A stretch of DNA of 64,000 nt from Stratiolaelaps scimitus (lineage: Eukaryota; Arthropoda; Arachnida; Mesostigmata; Laelapidae), in the NCBI GenBank assembly GCA_019614645.1, contig JABWDB010000014.1, forward strand, positions 5,616,501-5,680,500, in the 5' to 3' direction. Positions 13,201 to 24,760 of this stretch are shown piece after piece (position 1 is the stretch's first letter; each line of letters starts with the position of its first letter). The translations under genes and the position numbers were made by a program. The notes under the pieces are model-generated. The model was not told where the DNA came from, made no database searches, and was given only the letters and a program-made list of their open reading frames with translations.

Positions 13201-14360
13201 GAAAGAAGGCGGCCGGGCAGGGGGGGCCGGACTCAACGCAGAGATAGAGATCGAATACAGGCAGACTATAGCCGAACGCGCGGCGGCATTTGCTCGCTCG
13301 CTCGCTACCTATCTGCCTCGCCTAGATTCCTGATGCCTAATAAAGGGAGCGCTTCGAGCTCGAGTGGTGGGCCTAAAGACAGGGAGGCCAGGACCCGGCT
13401 ACTCCACGCGTGACGAAAATAACCACCGCAACAGCACAACCGTCGGCGGCGATCACACGACGCCGACGGTGGCAGCAGTGGCAGTACACAGCTATCGAGC
13501 TATCGCATGACGACCGGCGCGAAACTCAACATGCTATTATACCTGAGGGCGCTGTCTCGCTCTCTCTCTTTCTCTCTTTAACTAACCGAGGCGGCGGCGG
13601 CGTGCCACAAGCAGAGGGGACTCGAGCCAACGTTCCATAGCGGCGCGTAAGTGCGCGCTAGCTTCGCTCAACAGAACTCAACAGAATCGTTGTGTGCTGG
13701 TCGAAATTGCGGGCTGAATAGAAGGAGCAAGTTGAGATCAACTTGTGTCTATTTGTCACAGACATGCATAGGGAGAGAGATAGAGAGAAAGAGACGTTAT
13801 AACAAATGCAATTGTTACCATTGTCGGCTCTACATATACATATATATATGCGTGTATATGGAACTATGATTGGGCGGCCCTTTCGTCATCTGTGTTTCAC
13901 AATTATCCGTAAACATCCTGAGCAGATAGCGCTGCGGGCATCGCGCGATCCGACGGTGTGCCACGTGCAATTACTTGGATGCTATTATATATATATATAT
14001 ATATATCCATCCATATATATCCATAATTGCATACCGTTTAGTACTGGAGGAGACAAAAACTTGGTGAATTACTATATCATCGCTATCGGCAAAATTGACC
14101 TTTGCACTATTCAATTTAACACACATAGATAGATTGGAACCAATCCTTTATGTCCTTTTTTCTCCATATGGCTGCACCGTGCGCCGTCCCCACACATGGT
14201 CTGTTTGCCCACCAGCGATTGACGTTCTCCCGCCGATACTCGACAGCCAACGACAGCGCCGATTCCGGCTTTTGCTTGCGTCGTAGCCCTTCAAGCAACG
14301 TCTTCACAGGCATATGACACTCAAGAGAAGTGACGATGCAGGAAAGAGAGAGTGGTATTA

Positions 14361-14397
<37 letters not shown>

Positions 14398-16075
14398 TGT
14401 AATAAGAGCGCTTGTGGGGCTTGTGTGGGAAACGAAGCCAACTGGCTGCGTCTGTCTTTGTTTCTGACGCAGCGACTGAGTCAGCGCAAGAACATTCTGT
14501 TTGCTAAGCGCGTTTCTTCTTTCTCTTCTTGTATACAATATATCTGATACGGATCCGTGTAGGTGTCACTTCGAATGGAAAAAATGAAAATTTCCTTGAA
14601 CAAAACAACAACAATGACCGAGACGGACAGACAACGTGCGAGAGAAAAAAATAGAGAGGAATGGTCGGTCAGGCTATTTTGCCATCCCCCACGATCTGAC
14701 TCTCTACTAGACTGATGCCTGAGACGACCCCCTGCCTCGGAGGCTGATTTCGGATAAAGCTGGCTACATGGCATCACAACAAAAAGTCAGCATGCAACCA
14801 ATGAGCTAATATATTTGAGTTCTCCCTCTCTCTCTCACCGGCTTGAAGCTGCCGTTTCGAGGTGGTGATACCGCTCGCGGAGCAACGAACGACGTGTACG
14901 CGAATTAGGGGGTCTGTTATTGTGCTGCACATACTGCCGCGGACCTGTTAGTGATGCTTGCTGGTTAGGATTGATTCGGCTGGCTCAGCCATTTTGCGAC
15001 GCAACGGAGCGGAGAATGCTGAAACGAATGGAACTCGTTGTGTGTCACTTTCGACAACGCCGCAACCCGTCTACCAACTTAGCAGGGCGGTAACTCGTCG
15101 AAATTCGTCAATGCTGTAACTGCCAATGATGACTGTCATGTACACGATAACAAACGTTACTTCGAAGTGGATTATTCTTCAGAAGCCGGGGAGGGTACAC
15201 CATAAATTAGCCACATTGCCGCCCCGTACTCTCAGGCGAACAATGTTCTCAGATGTGGATATCACTACTGTTTGCCTAGAGTAATGCGTTGTTTTACAGA
15301 AGCCACTTGTGCCTGTGTTGTTGCAACTGCTGCAGCCCAAGCGACCGCAGTGGGCCGAGTTGACAATGTACGTAGTCGAGTGTATATATATACATATACA
15401 TAATGGATTGTTTCAATTAATACGGCAATGTCCGATCCGTGATCCTCTCCCTCCAGCTGGTCAACTTGAACTGACCTTACCCTCGCACAATTTGGCATTT
15501 ACGACTAATCGATTCGCGTTGGAATCAATTTGCAGATCACCAGGAGTGCTACTAACCAGTACTAATGATAATATGTTTCAGGCAGACGCTCAGCTAACAT
15601 TTAACGAACAAGCAGTACTACAAACAGTACTACTAACCATGTTGCGATACCAGACAACGAGACTGCTTAAGAAACGAATATCAACAACGTGCATGAGTGA
15701 ATCAAAATACAGAGGAACACGTTCGAAAATTACGGACGACTGAACATCCCGACAGCAACTATGGACTTCCTATAATATCGGTACAAACAACGTCGAAGGC
15801 ACGTTATTGCCGAGTATTGTTCCGCCACGACTTTTTGGCGAATGGTGATCTCAACGGATCGCCAGGGAAGCAACAACCGTTTTGCTGATGTCATCTGAAA
15901 CTTGAGTAATATTCATGTACGACGCCAAAATGAGTCGTACGAGCTTTCCGGCGAACATCAAAGACGTTCCTTGCACATTGAACGGTCCGCATGCCGTCTC
16001 TTCAGTATATATATATATATATATATGATAATGTATATGTATGTATAATGTCAAGAGCGACAATAATCATGTTAA
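10199..16075. other. Non-coding, microsatellite-rich stretch
   Basis: It contains (AAT)n at about 11038-11078 and TA runs at 13987-14006 and 14364-14393. GC-richer, CpG-containing low-complexity patches lie at about 13010-13650. A CAGCCATTTTGCGAC block near 14985-15000 resembles sequence often found near transcription starts. I found no exon with recognisable coding content. It could be intergenic, or intron or 5' UTR of Pak. Confidence 0.4.
16005..16026. repeat. (TA)n microsatellite next to the mariner relic
   Basis: A near-pure TA run about 50 bp outside the left terminal repeat of the mariner element; mariner inserts at TA. Confidence 0.85.
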
Positions 16076-17170
16076 TTAGGTAGGTGCATAAGTTCGTTCC
16101 GTTTTTTACTAGCCTCGAATCACTGTATCTTTTGAAAGAATGGACGAATTTTAATGACTCTCGCCCATCGATCAGGCAGTATGTGGATCCGCGGCAGAAA
16201 AACATCTCGTCATGGGAGACGATTCATCCATCCAACCAATTGCAAACCTCTGCTTCCGTCTTGAAGCGCTTCTCCACTGAAAACCGTACTCCATGTATCT
16301 AAATAGGTTGTCATCAGATGTCGCCAAAGCAACATGGGCCTTAGTGTGTCATGTTGCAATATCACTTTACGCTGTCATTTGTCCCTGAGCGGCCGTTTCC
16401 TGTCAATTTATCGGCTTAGTTGGCTGAGCTGACTTGGTGTAAGGGTCTACGTCGACCGTTTCAGCGGGATTTAGTAGTTCATAATAGAACGCTCCCTTGT
16501 TATACCAGCAAATGCACAGCATTGCCTTGTGACCATGAATGCTGGGTCTAACGATTCCCCATTGCGTTGCGCCATTGCAGAATATCCATTTTTCATCTCC
16601 CGCAACAATTTATTTATAGAAAACCCATCCTCGTTTGCCAAGCAAGCAAGCAAATCGTGGGACGGACGCCGATAGCATCTTCATTGTCGTCATGTGGCAC
16701 CCATTCTCCTTCCTTTTGCACCTCTCCTAGCGCATGGGGACAACGCACGATAGTTGACTGGACCAGTGCTAGCTGAAGAGCATGCTCTCGAATTGACTGA
16801 GCCGCATTTTCATTCAAGAGTGCCAGACATGCGTTGTCGCCTGTCGCACGTGGCCGTCCGGATCCAAAACTTTTTTCGACACATTCGTTCTGATACCGCG
16901 GATCCCTCTTTCAGTTCACATACAATTCCCGCTGTCTCAGCCACATTTTTCCAGCACGAAAGTAGCGAAGAAGACAACGTTGAACATGCACGCTTTTCAT
17001 CTCCATATTCGATCGTCTAAGAAACTGTTGCTAATGCCCCCAGATAAAATATAAACGGTTGGTCCGCTGCGCAAATGATTCGTAAAAAAGCCCGCGAAAT
17101 TTAAAACCCATAACGTTCGTGAAATTAGACGACCTCAAAGATGCCGGAACGAATCTGTGTACCTACCTAA
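16076..17170 (-). mobile_element. mariner transposon, dead copy with both terminal inverted repeats
   Basis: A DNA transposon of the IS630/Tc1/mariner superfamily. The left end (16076-16101) begins TTAGGTAGGTGCATAAG and is mirrored at 17143-17170 on the other strand, with a few mismatches. These ends are typical of mariner repeats (TTAGGTTGGTGCATAAGTT type). In the minus direction the decayed transposase shows an N-terminal start (MEMKSVHVQRC), STIVRCPHALGEVQKEGEWV followed by PHD (family GKVQKEGRWVPHEL), a GDEKW-like region, KVILQHD (catalytic QHDNARPH region), and a C-terminal MFFCRG block (family RGIHxLPERW). Several stops and frameshifts interrupt it, and at about 1.1 kb it is shorter than the usual 1.3 kb. 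Confidence 0.88.
16110..17018 (-). pseudogene. mariner transposase pseudogene
   Basis: This is the coding remnant inside the mariner element. The start codon region is at about 17016 and the C-terminal block near 16190-16110. At least three frames are needed to follow the protein, with in-frame stops throughout. The DD34D catalytic set is not intact: the region of the first Asp (GDEKW) and the QHDNARPH motif are both degraded. Confidence 0.82.
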
Positions 17171-17690
17171 TGTGTTGCTGCTGAACACAATCGGCACAAA
17201 GGGTCAAAGGACTCGATGACTATGTTAAACAATTAAACTGTTAGTCGTTTAGATCAGCCAATGCCCAGATGATGAACGAGGGCAGACGTATTCACTTCAC
17301 CATTGAAAAGGCAGTCCGCGGAGCATTTCCATTTCAGCTGGTGAAAAGGATTCTTTGGGGTCGGCAGCGCAACAGTGGTACGAGTTGAAGTGCAAAAGGA
17401 AAAAGCAAAAACGAACTCGGTACTTTTGCTGTGCAACTTTTCTTCTATATTTCTAAAATTACAGCCTGCCCCAAACTTTTCTTTGGACGATGTGGAACTT
17501 GTTCCCTTCGGTGGGAAAAGAAATATTAAGTAATTCTTCCAGCCGATTGTTATTGATCGAAAATTCATCGATATTCGTCCGGCACCCACCCTCCACACGC
17601 TGTGAATTTGCTAAGCTTCGCCGGATGGAGGCGGCGTAGCGGAATACTAGTTCGAGGGTATGAGAGACGAGAGGTACAGGTGACTTTGAC

Positions 17691-17705
17691 CCCCCCCCCC
17701 CCCCC
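17691..17705. repeat. poly-C tract
   Basis: An uninterrupted run of C just downstream, on the minus strand, of the possible donor of the candidate SEA-like exon. Confidence 0.9.
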
Positions 17706-17716
17706 TAACGATTTAC

Positions 17717-18014
17717 CATTACCAGCAGGCTGCTGGGGCGAGTCCCCTGCCTGACAGCGCAGATCGACCTTGTTGTCATTCTGCCTGACCAGCGTCGAGC
17801 CTATGTGGGTGGACTGAAAGCGAAACTCAAAATACACAACAAGGTCGTTGCGTCCGAGCCATCTTCGATCTACCGTTGTTGTCTGTTCGCCGTATAGTTT
17901 ATAGGACTTGGCCATCCCGAATAAAGAATGAAGTGTGGACGAATCGAGCAGAGCCGAGACCTGCCTGTCGTATATGCATTGGATGGCATTGTCTTCCGGC
18001 ATCTCCAACAATTC
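17717..18014 (-). CDS. Candidate internal exon with a SEA-domain-like segment
   Basis: On the minus strand an open segment of about 99 codons begins after a possible acceptor (TATATAG) and ends at a GTAAAT donor. Its translation resembles the N-terminal half of SEA domains: a helix with spaced leucines (SALLDSSTLHSLFGMAKSYK), then a charged turn and a beta strand (RNDLVVYFEFRFQS). SEA domains sit extracellularly in mucin-like membrane proteins and membrane serine proteases. No flanking exon of the same gene could be identified, so the parent gene is unknown. It may be a real exon of a large gene or a chance open frame. Confidence 0.35.
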
Positions 18015-20699
18015 CTATATAGCAGCACTATAATAATAATTATTATTATTATCATTGAGCTTGGGGGTTTGGCATTTGGCTGGGATGGACACACACAATG
18101 AAGCATTCAACTGTATCATGCATCCTCACTCGTCAATTCATGGATATGTATATTAGTTCTCTGACACGCCACAACCACATCCGTAACTCGGGTGGCTGAT
18201 CTCGAATTGAACAAATCTTCTTCTAGGGAGAAAACTACGAAGGCAGCGACGTGCCATCTTTGTCGCAAGCGGCGAACAAGACCCCGGTAGGCCAAAGTAG
18301 CACAAATATGAACTCACGTGGACAATTTTTTGAAGCGGCAAATGACACGCTTAGTCATTCTCACCGCACAGAGTGAAACTAACTTGAAGGTTAACGCCGT
18401 GTCATTCGCACGGGGTTTTGCTTCAGAACGTGTATAGTAGTGGCTAAGCGGTAGTCGTTTCGCCCGGGATGAACGAGCAAATGATCTGTAGAAATGGACT
18501 ACGCTAGGCATATTAGGTTTGACGCACAGGAAGGCTGGGCAAGTTGCTCATCACTAATTAACTTTAGCAGTTTGCCTCGCATGTGTTGATCTTCTCAAAC
18601 TTGTCTGTATCAGCCATTCAAGTGGGGGCCACCAGTAAATGGTTTGTGGCGTGGGGCGAATGCATGGAAATGTCTACTGATGCCAGGTCTGCCAGCTCTA
18701 ATAGGCCATGTTAGTGATGCAGAGACATTGTAGATAGTTGAGCGGTCGAATCAGATATATGCTGATCTCCCTAATAATGCGATTAGATGGCCAGCGAGAC
18801 GAACGTGAGGGCTAGTGGCTGTGCTGCTGCTTCAACAGTAGATTTGCTGCTGTTACTACTGTTCCTGTACCTGCCACATTCAGTATTCGTGCGAACGCTA
18901 CCACAAGGCGTAGACGGTAACCGCAGTTATCGTGGCTACCTACACCTAACACTAGTAGCTATACAGTAAATAGAGGCAGTAGCAGCAGCAGCAGCGCCGA
19001 AATCTCGATCAATGTTGCTGTACTACCCTTTTCTGTATAACGAGAAGCTAGAGTGATATATTTAGGGGAAAGTAAGATAGACACAACATGCTTGAAATAT
19101 AGGCCATGCTCTAACTGGCTGCGAGACTGGCGTGCACACGAGGGACGAAGCGATGAGGAAACCGGGATAAATGCATTGCCCAGCTAAGAGCAATAGGTCT
19201 GGCATAGCAAGCTGTCCAAGTTAGGGGCCACTGCCGCCAACAACGGCAGGCATCGAGCAGACAACGACTGCGGTGCAAAGAGGCTCGGCCCTGTTTACGA
19301 CTCGTGAGGTTAACTCGCGACTTCCCGCGTTCACTGGCAGGGCGTCCGGACTTTCGTCCACGAAAGATGTGGTAAATATATATATATATAATTTGTTTTT
19401 AATATTATACATAAAAGGATAGGTTTTTGTATGGTTGTGATGCTACAACGAGAAGACAACACAGCCAAAACTGTTCTATATATATATATATATATATATA
19501 TCTACATGTATAGGTGAACCAACCAGCACGTGAGTGAATCACGCGACGTAGGTGTCGATGTCAGTCCAGTCGTGTCCCGATTGCCCTGGCATCCGAGATA
19601 TAATACAAGGATCAGATGCGATGCAAAGAGACGACAGGCTCATTATATCCTATGCAATGTATGTACCCCAGCCTCTCTCTCGATTTGTTTTAGTAGATGA
19701 GTAGATAACGCATAGTGTTTAGGACGCACTAATTCCAGTCTGCCGGCAGGGTTATGAAGCAAATAATACTCCTTCAATAGACCATTAATCGAGATCAGAG
19801 GCCGTATATATTACATATATATTATATATATATATATATGGTCGACGGCCTCATTGACCTCTCGTCCACGTCGTGCGATGTTATTGCACACCAGTCAAAT
19901 ATGGAAATACTGCACGATTCGAACACACAGCCAGAATCACTATCATCACCATTGGCGATGTTGATGGTCGAGTTGTCGGTCTCTCCATTATTGAGCTGTT
20001 GCTATCGTTATTGTTCTTCGAAAGTAAAACAGTTGCATGTACATCTTCGATTTGGTTGACTTTGTCTGTGCAACGGTGCTGCTGCCTCTGCTGTTGTTCG
20101 GGCCTCTTCTCCGACTATTCTGTTTCTTGCTGGGTGTTTCTGTGTTGCGATAGCATGGTAAGCCGTTCAGTTAGACAGTTCCGGCGGCAGCGCATCCAGG
20201 CTGGCAATGTCCAAACCAGAAAGAATAGACTGGAGTGTACGCAAGAGACAGCAAGGGATAATGAGAGACAGAGAGATAGATGTACAAGAGGGATGACGAT
20301 AGTGCAACAAGGGCTGCAGCCATAGTGGGAGCCAGACTTCAGAGAAGAGTTGAAATCCGCCAGAACCGTGGGTGGATCGGCTATCGGCCACCGATGCCGC
20401 TGCCGGCTCTACACCAATCTGCCGACAGACATGGCAAACTGCAAGGGTAGCGAGCTGATGCATGCAGTTTGCAGTCACAGAGACGGACAGAAATATCAAG
20501 CAAAAATCGTCTACACACACGCGGACGCGCGCGACCCGTGTGTATAGTCATGAGTGGGACCGATCAGTGAACGCAGGAGTCATTCGCAGATGCTGAGAGC
20601 CATGACACCGCGAGTGCTGAAGTCTCTTGCTTTGAGTCGGCATCATCGTCACAGCGGTAGCAGAGGTGTGGTGGTCGTAGTGGCAGTAACAGCATAAGA

Positions 20700-20739
<40 letters not shown>

Positions 20740-21775
20740 TTGTAATATAATGACATGACGATGACCGAACCCAAATAGCCACCCACCAATGAGTGGCCCA
20801 ATTTCAGCATTTCGAATAATGAGAAGAAGCATACTAGTTGTGCAACAAAATCAAGACGAATGTTATATATGAATTCAGGGGCTGCTATTGGTAGTAATGT
20901 AGCGGCGCATAGCGTGCACGATGCTGGCCGTGAACACAGAGTGAAACTCAAGCACCAGAGGAGGGAAAACTTGGGACGACTACAACCAACGGTCTCGGAA
21001 GGTTAATAACGACGGTGACAAACACATCGCAGGGTAGTAAACATTCATTCATTTTATATATATATATATCTATATATATATAGGAGAATGAAAAACGAAG
21101 GTACGGTATCTAATATTATTATTAATGGCAACAAAAATGTCCAATGAACCGTTCACGTACAGATGCTATCGGCTATCATGAGGTAAAGCAATGAGTGCTA
21201 CGTTACAGCCAGCAACTAGCCTGGTTGCCTAATATTGTAACGTACCTAGGATTTGTGATGCGTGTAACAAAACATCACACGGTATCTGAAGGTTCGAGGG
21301 GACTGCATTCGCTAGTGTAGTGTCATATAATACATAGAAAATCGGTGGTACAAAGCGGTACGGGGGAGCTTGGGATGAATATCGGCTAGCGACCGGCCGG
21401 TAGCTTTAATCATGATACTATCAGCAGGAGGAGCACCGCCATCACGATAGTAGGGGCACCTTTATGTGCACGTATTGTGCATGGACGCTCTGCCTTGCTC
21501 ACGTACTCATTACTGCTTAACGACATGTAGAGGATTGTGCAGGCAGGCTGGATGCGCGCATGTATCCGTGGGCGACCTCCTCGCAAAGCCAAATCCGGTA
21601 TTCTGTACAAATATATTCTATACGGCGCGAGCACCTGCTAATTGCGTGAATGATAAGGGAAAAGCAGCTTACCTCTCTCTCTCTGTAGTCAACGACAGCC
21701 GACGATCAGCCGAATCGCAACAGCCGGGTCCGCCGCATTGGGGTGCCCGCAGAGCTCGTAGAAATTGACCTGTGC
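18015..21775. other. Non-coding stretch with many TA microsatellites
   Basis: TA runs lie at about 19376-19389, 19477-19501, 19805-19839, 20703-20736 and 21055-21082, with a (CAG)n patch near 18977-18993. ORFs spanning them read through TA tracts as Ile-Tyr repeats and are not genes. No RNA gene or transposon domain was recognised. Confidence 0.45.
20703..20736. repeat. (TA)n microsatellite
   Basis: Thirty-four bases of pure alternating T and A, the longest such run in the window. Confidence 0.95.
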
Positions 21776-22016
21776 TGTTTTCAGGGGAGGCCGGTGACAA
21801 TAATCCCAGCTGTCGCTTCACACCTCTCGGCCGTTCTTCGATTTCGTTCGATCGACGAGGCGACGATCACGAACGAATCGTTCGGAACTGTTCGATTTCT
21901 CGCTGTTCCGACGATGACGATGTTTCCTGGAGACAAGACGGGTCGAGTCGCGTTGCTCACATGCCGAGACGAGTGCGGATTATTCTTCCTCTGCTGCGTT
22001 CGCTGTCGGCCCGCAG
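21776..22016 (+). CDS. Candidate exon, unidentified Ser/Arg-rich segment
   Basis: A GC-richer block follows a good acceptor (TGCTGTTTTCAG) and stays open through a CCGCAG/GTACCC site that could be a donor. The translation is hydrophilic and Ser/Arg/Asp-rich (for example SSISFDRRGDD and SRCSDDDDVSWRQD), like a disordered linker. The same frame stays open to about 22173. A second overlapping frame is also open here, which weakens the case. No family recognised. Confidence 0.25.
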
Positions 22017-22799
22017 GTACCCCAGCCGCGAACTCCGCCCGCTCTCGCACATTGACCGCCTATTGGTTATTCGCTTGCAAGACGCTGTCGAGTTTAGCCA
22101 CGCTCAGCTCGCCGTCGCTGTTGGCTTGCAGCCCCCCGAACCCGGCTGGTATCCACGCACCCCGAGCGCGTAGTGGTTGTAGTAACGGTAATAGGTCTTC
22201 AGCACACGGAAACATTTGCGATATCCCGACGGCACTCACAAGCAACACCACCAAGAACTCGCCACAGAAGAACACCTATCCGCTATCCTCGTACACAAAC
22301 GAATAACCCCACATAACCAATGCAATCGATATGCAATACACAATGTGTCTCCTGTTTTCTTGCCGCTCTGCGGCGTGAGTCTTCGTGAGCGTTTGCGGCT
22401 CCTCCAACACCTCAACACCAGATCGCTCCGAGGCAAGAGGACCACATCGATTCGCTGCTCACTACCGAATCGGTCGGCGCTGCCGCAGCATCAACAAGCG
22501 CACGAGCCGCCACAGACAATGCACGCAAGACCCTGAGGAGGCCAGACGCATGCAGATAATACAACGGTCACAGACACACGTAACACAGCTGACCCACACC
22601 TCCAGGCGCAAAGAGCTCAAGCACTGAGCAAGAAACAAAGACGAATCAGATGTGCAACACTGACTGCACCTGGACTCCACAGCGCCAGCCGGAACAGCGA
22701 GACAGTCCCTGTTCCACCGTAGGCCACTGCCCAGACGACCAGCTAGCCAGCGAGCACAATGTATACGAAATATCTCATCGTGGCGTAGCAGAGCACACA

Positions 22800-23610
22800 G
22801 CGCTAGAGCTCAAGTCTACCTGGCTTCCGCTGCTACTCACACTGGCTTCCGCCGCAAGGGGCTGTGTACAGACGTCGCTTACGCGCTTGCACAGTGCTGC
22901 AGCTACTGCCGCCGCCGCCGCCTGCCGTCGTGTTTCGCTTGTTTCTCGGCCATAAGAGTCTCTGTGTACGTCTGTGAGCCCCCCGCTCGCAGCAGACCCA
23001 AACATGCAGACACTTCCACAGGGCTTACATTGCCACTCGCCTAGATCAGCAGTAGATGTTGCAGGGAAGGCAGTAGCAGCCGTAGTGGCACAGCTTCAGC
23101 ATAGATAGCAGGCAGACGAGCAGACAAACGACACACGAAGCTCAGCCAGTCGGTAGTCAGACACTGCTTGGTAGAATAGCACCACGACTAATTCTACCTC
23201 TATATGACTACTACCACCACTACTCATAAAGAACCCAGCACGACTCACTCGGCCCCTCTCTATCTCACTCTCTCTTTGTATCTCTCTCTCTCTCCCTCCC
23301 AACCCGTCGCTCCCCTATGACTGAGTAGTGGTTCGTGTCGCTGGCAGCGGTACCCGCTCCGGCGGCAGCCGCGGCGGCGGCGGCTGCTGCAATACCAAAC
23401 GAAGAAGACGATGATGTTGTTGTTGTTGTCGATGATGATCTCATACGAAGGCAGGAACAGCCGCAGCAAAGCGGTGTAACAGCAGCAGCGGAGAGGGAGA
23501 AACGAATGTTTAGATGGTGGGCCAGAATAGTCGTTGCTGCAGTAACAAACATTGAAGCAGCCGAACGGAGCCCGTTGATGACCTGATCTATGCTGATGTA
23601 AATAAGACAC
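22800..23610. repeat. GC-rich low-complexity block with triplet repeats
   Basis: The block includes GCC/CGG runs near 22905-22930 and 23365-23395, GTT and GAT runs near 23415-23440, and CT-rich tracts near 23260-23300. Any ORF here translates to poly-Ala, Val or Asp. It could be a CpG-rich promoter or 5' UTR region, but no initiator or TATA element could be assigned. Confidence 0.6.
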
Positions 23611-24101
23611 GGAGAGGGCGGGCGGTTTGTAAAGGAATCAGCTTTCGTTTCAGTTAAACAAAGGAGGACAAAGTGAATGAAATTTCGGCGTACAGGAACT
23701 CGAAATCGGTGGCCTGTATTGAAGCCGGCTCATATATCCAGTGAGACCCCAAATGGACGAACCCAGTAGCACTGCCTGGTGCGGATGAACATTCAGGGGC
23801 AGTCAATTTAAGGGTATCGAGACTGAGGGTCAGTTGTGGGTTGGAATACGTTTGAGGTAGGATTTGTGAAAAATCCATGGTTCATATTCGACATTGTTTC
23901 CTCCTATAAAATATTGATGGCGTCCTCGCGGGGAATCTATAGCGTTTAGACTTCGAGTTTAGGCACACAACATATTTCGTTGGGATAGGATATGACAAAT
24001 CGCCTTAGAAGTTGTCAAAAATCCTTAACGACCAAGATACGGCCGTCGGTATCTCAAAGTCTCTTCCGTTCTATTTACGTAGTCGAGAACTAATCACTAA
24101 C

Positions 24102-24250
24102 TAGTCAGCGTGGTGGTGTGGGCAGCTAAGTGGTCTCTGGCTGTCGAAAGCCAGAGGCGGCGGGTTCGAGCCCCGCTGCGTGACATATAAGAGAGCTTAA
24201 GCACTGTGTAATTTCAGCTCCTTTAACAAACCAATAAAGCTTTACCTTTT
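24102..24250 (+). repeat. tRNA-derived SINE, family B
   Basis: The head resembles a tRNA: an A-box-like GGCAGCTAAGTGGTC, a long stem CTCTGGCT/AGCCAGAG, and a perfect T-arm GCGGG-TTCGAGC-CCCGC containing the B box. A body follows (GTGACATATAAGAGAGCTTAAGC) and a tail with AATAAAG. A 6-bp ACTAAC repeat flanks it (24096-24101 and 24251-24256). Related copies on both strands elsewhere show it is a dispersed repeat and not a tRNA gene. Confidence 0.8.
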
Positions 24251-24272
24251 ACTAACCGCAACAAGTGGGACA

Positions 24273-24294
24273 TTATATATATATATATATATAT
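24273..24294. repeat. (TA)n microsatellite
   Basis: A TA run just after the family B SINE, in the 3' flank of the first FAAH2 gene. Confidence 0.9.
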
Positions 24295-24760
24295 CATGAA
24301 TGTACACGTTTTCTCAAAGAAAGTTGTTACTCAAGGTCGTACTGCACGTTTATCATCCGCATCATTATCGAGCATAAGCCTGAAACGTTCGCAATTTCAT
24401 TTTGGAGATATTTACATATACGATGTTGTTCACTCCATGCTTCGGAATCGTATCACAACGTGTTGTTTAAGTATTTTTGATGCATTTGTTATGTATGAAA
24501 CCCCACATATTTGCCATATACACATGGACCTAAATTTAGAAGGATTTGAACACAGTTTAAAAGTACCCATTACAGTTATTTTTCTAAAATGCCGCAAACG
24601 AATATTCAACAAGGAGAAGAGGCGCCGGTTATGTGTTTCATTTATCACTCATCATAATCTTCATTTATTATACGTTCACACAAAGTTTAACGCTGATAAT
24701 GTTCCTATCTATGACTAAGCTGTTGAGAAAAATTTTCAGCTTGGGCCCAATGATGATCAA

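Noticed and set aside
20548..20951. Overlapping minus-strand frames with Ile-Tyr repeats
   Set aside because: The Ile-Tyr run is a (TA)n microsatellite read as protein.
23335..23586. Open frame with poly-Ala, Asp and Val
   Set aside because: It arises from GCC, GAT and GTT triplet repeats; other frames are open as well and nothing marks it as a gene.
24102..24185. Possible genuine tRNA gene
   Set aside because: The T-arm is good but the acceptor stem pairs poorly, the anticodon loop is irregular, and the same sequence plus a common body is repeated elsewhere, so it is the head of a SINE.
24296..24718. 140-codon plus-strand frame beside FAAH2 copy A
   Set aside because: It starts in a TA microsatellite, lies antisense to the expected 3' UTR of copy A, and has no recognisable domain.
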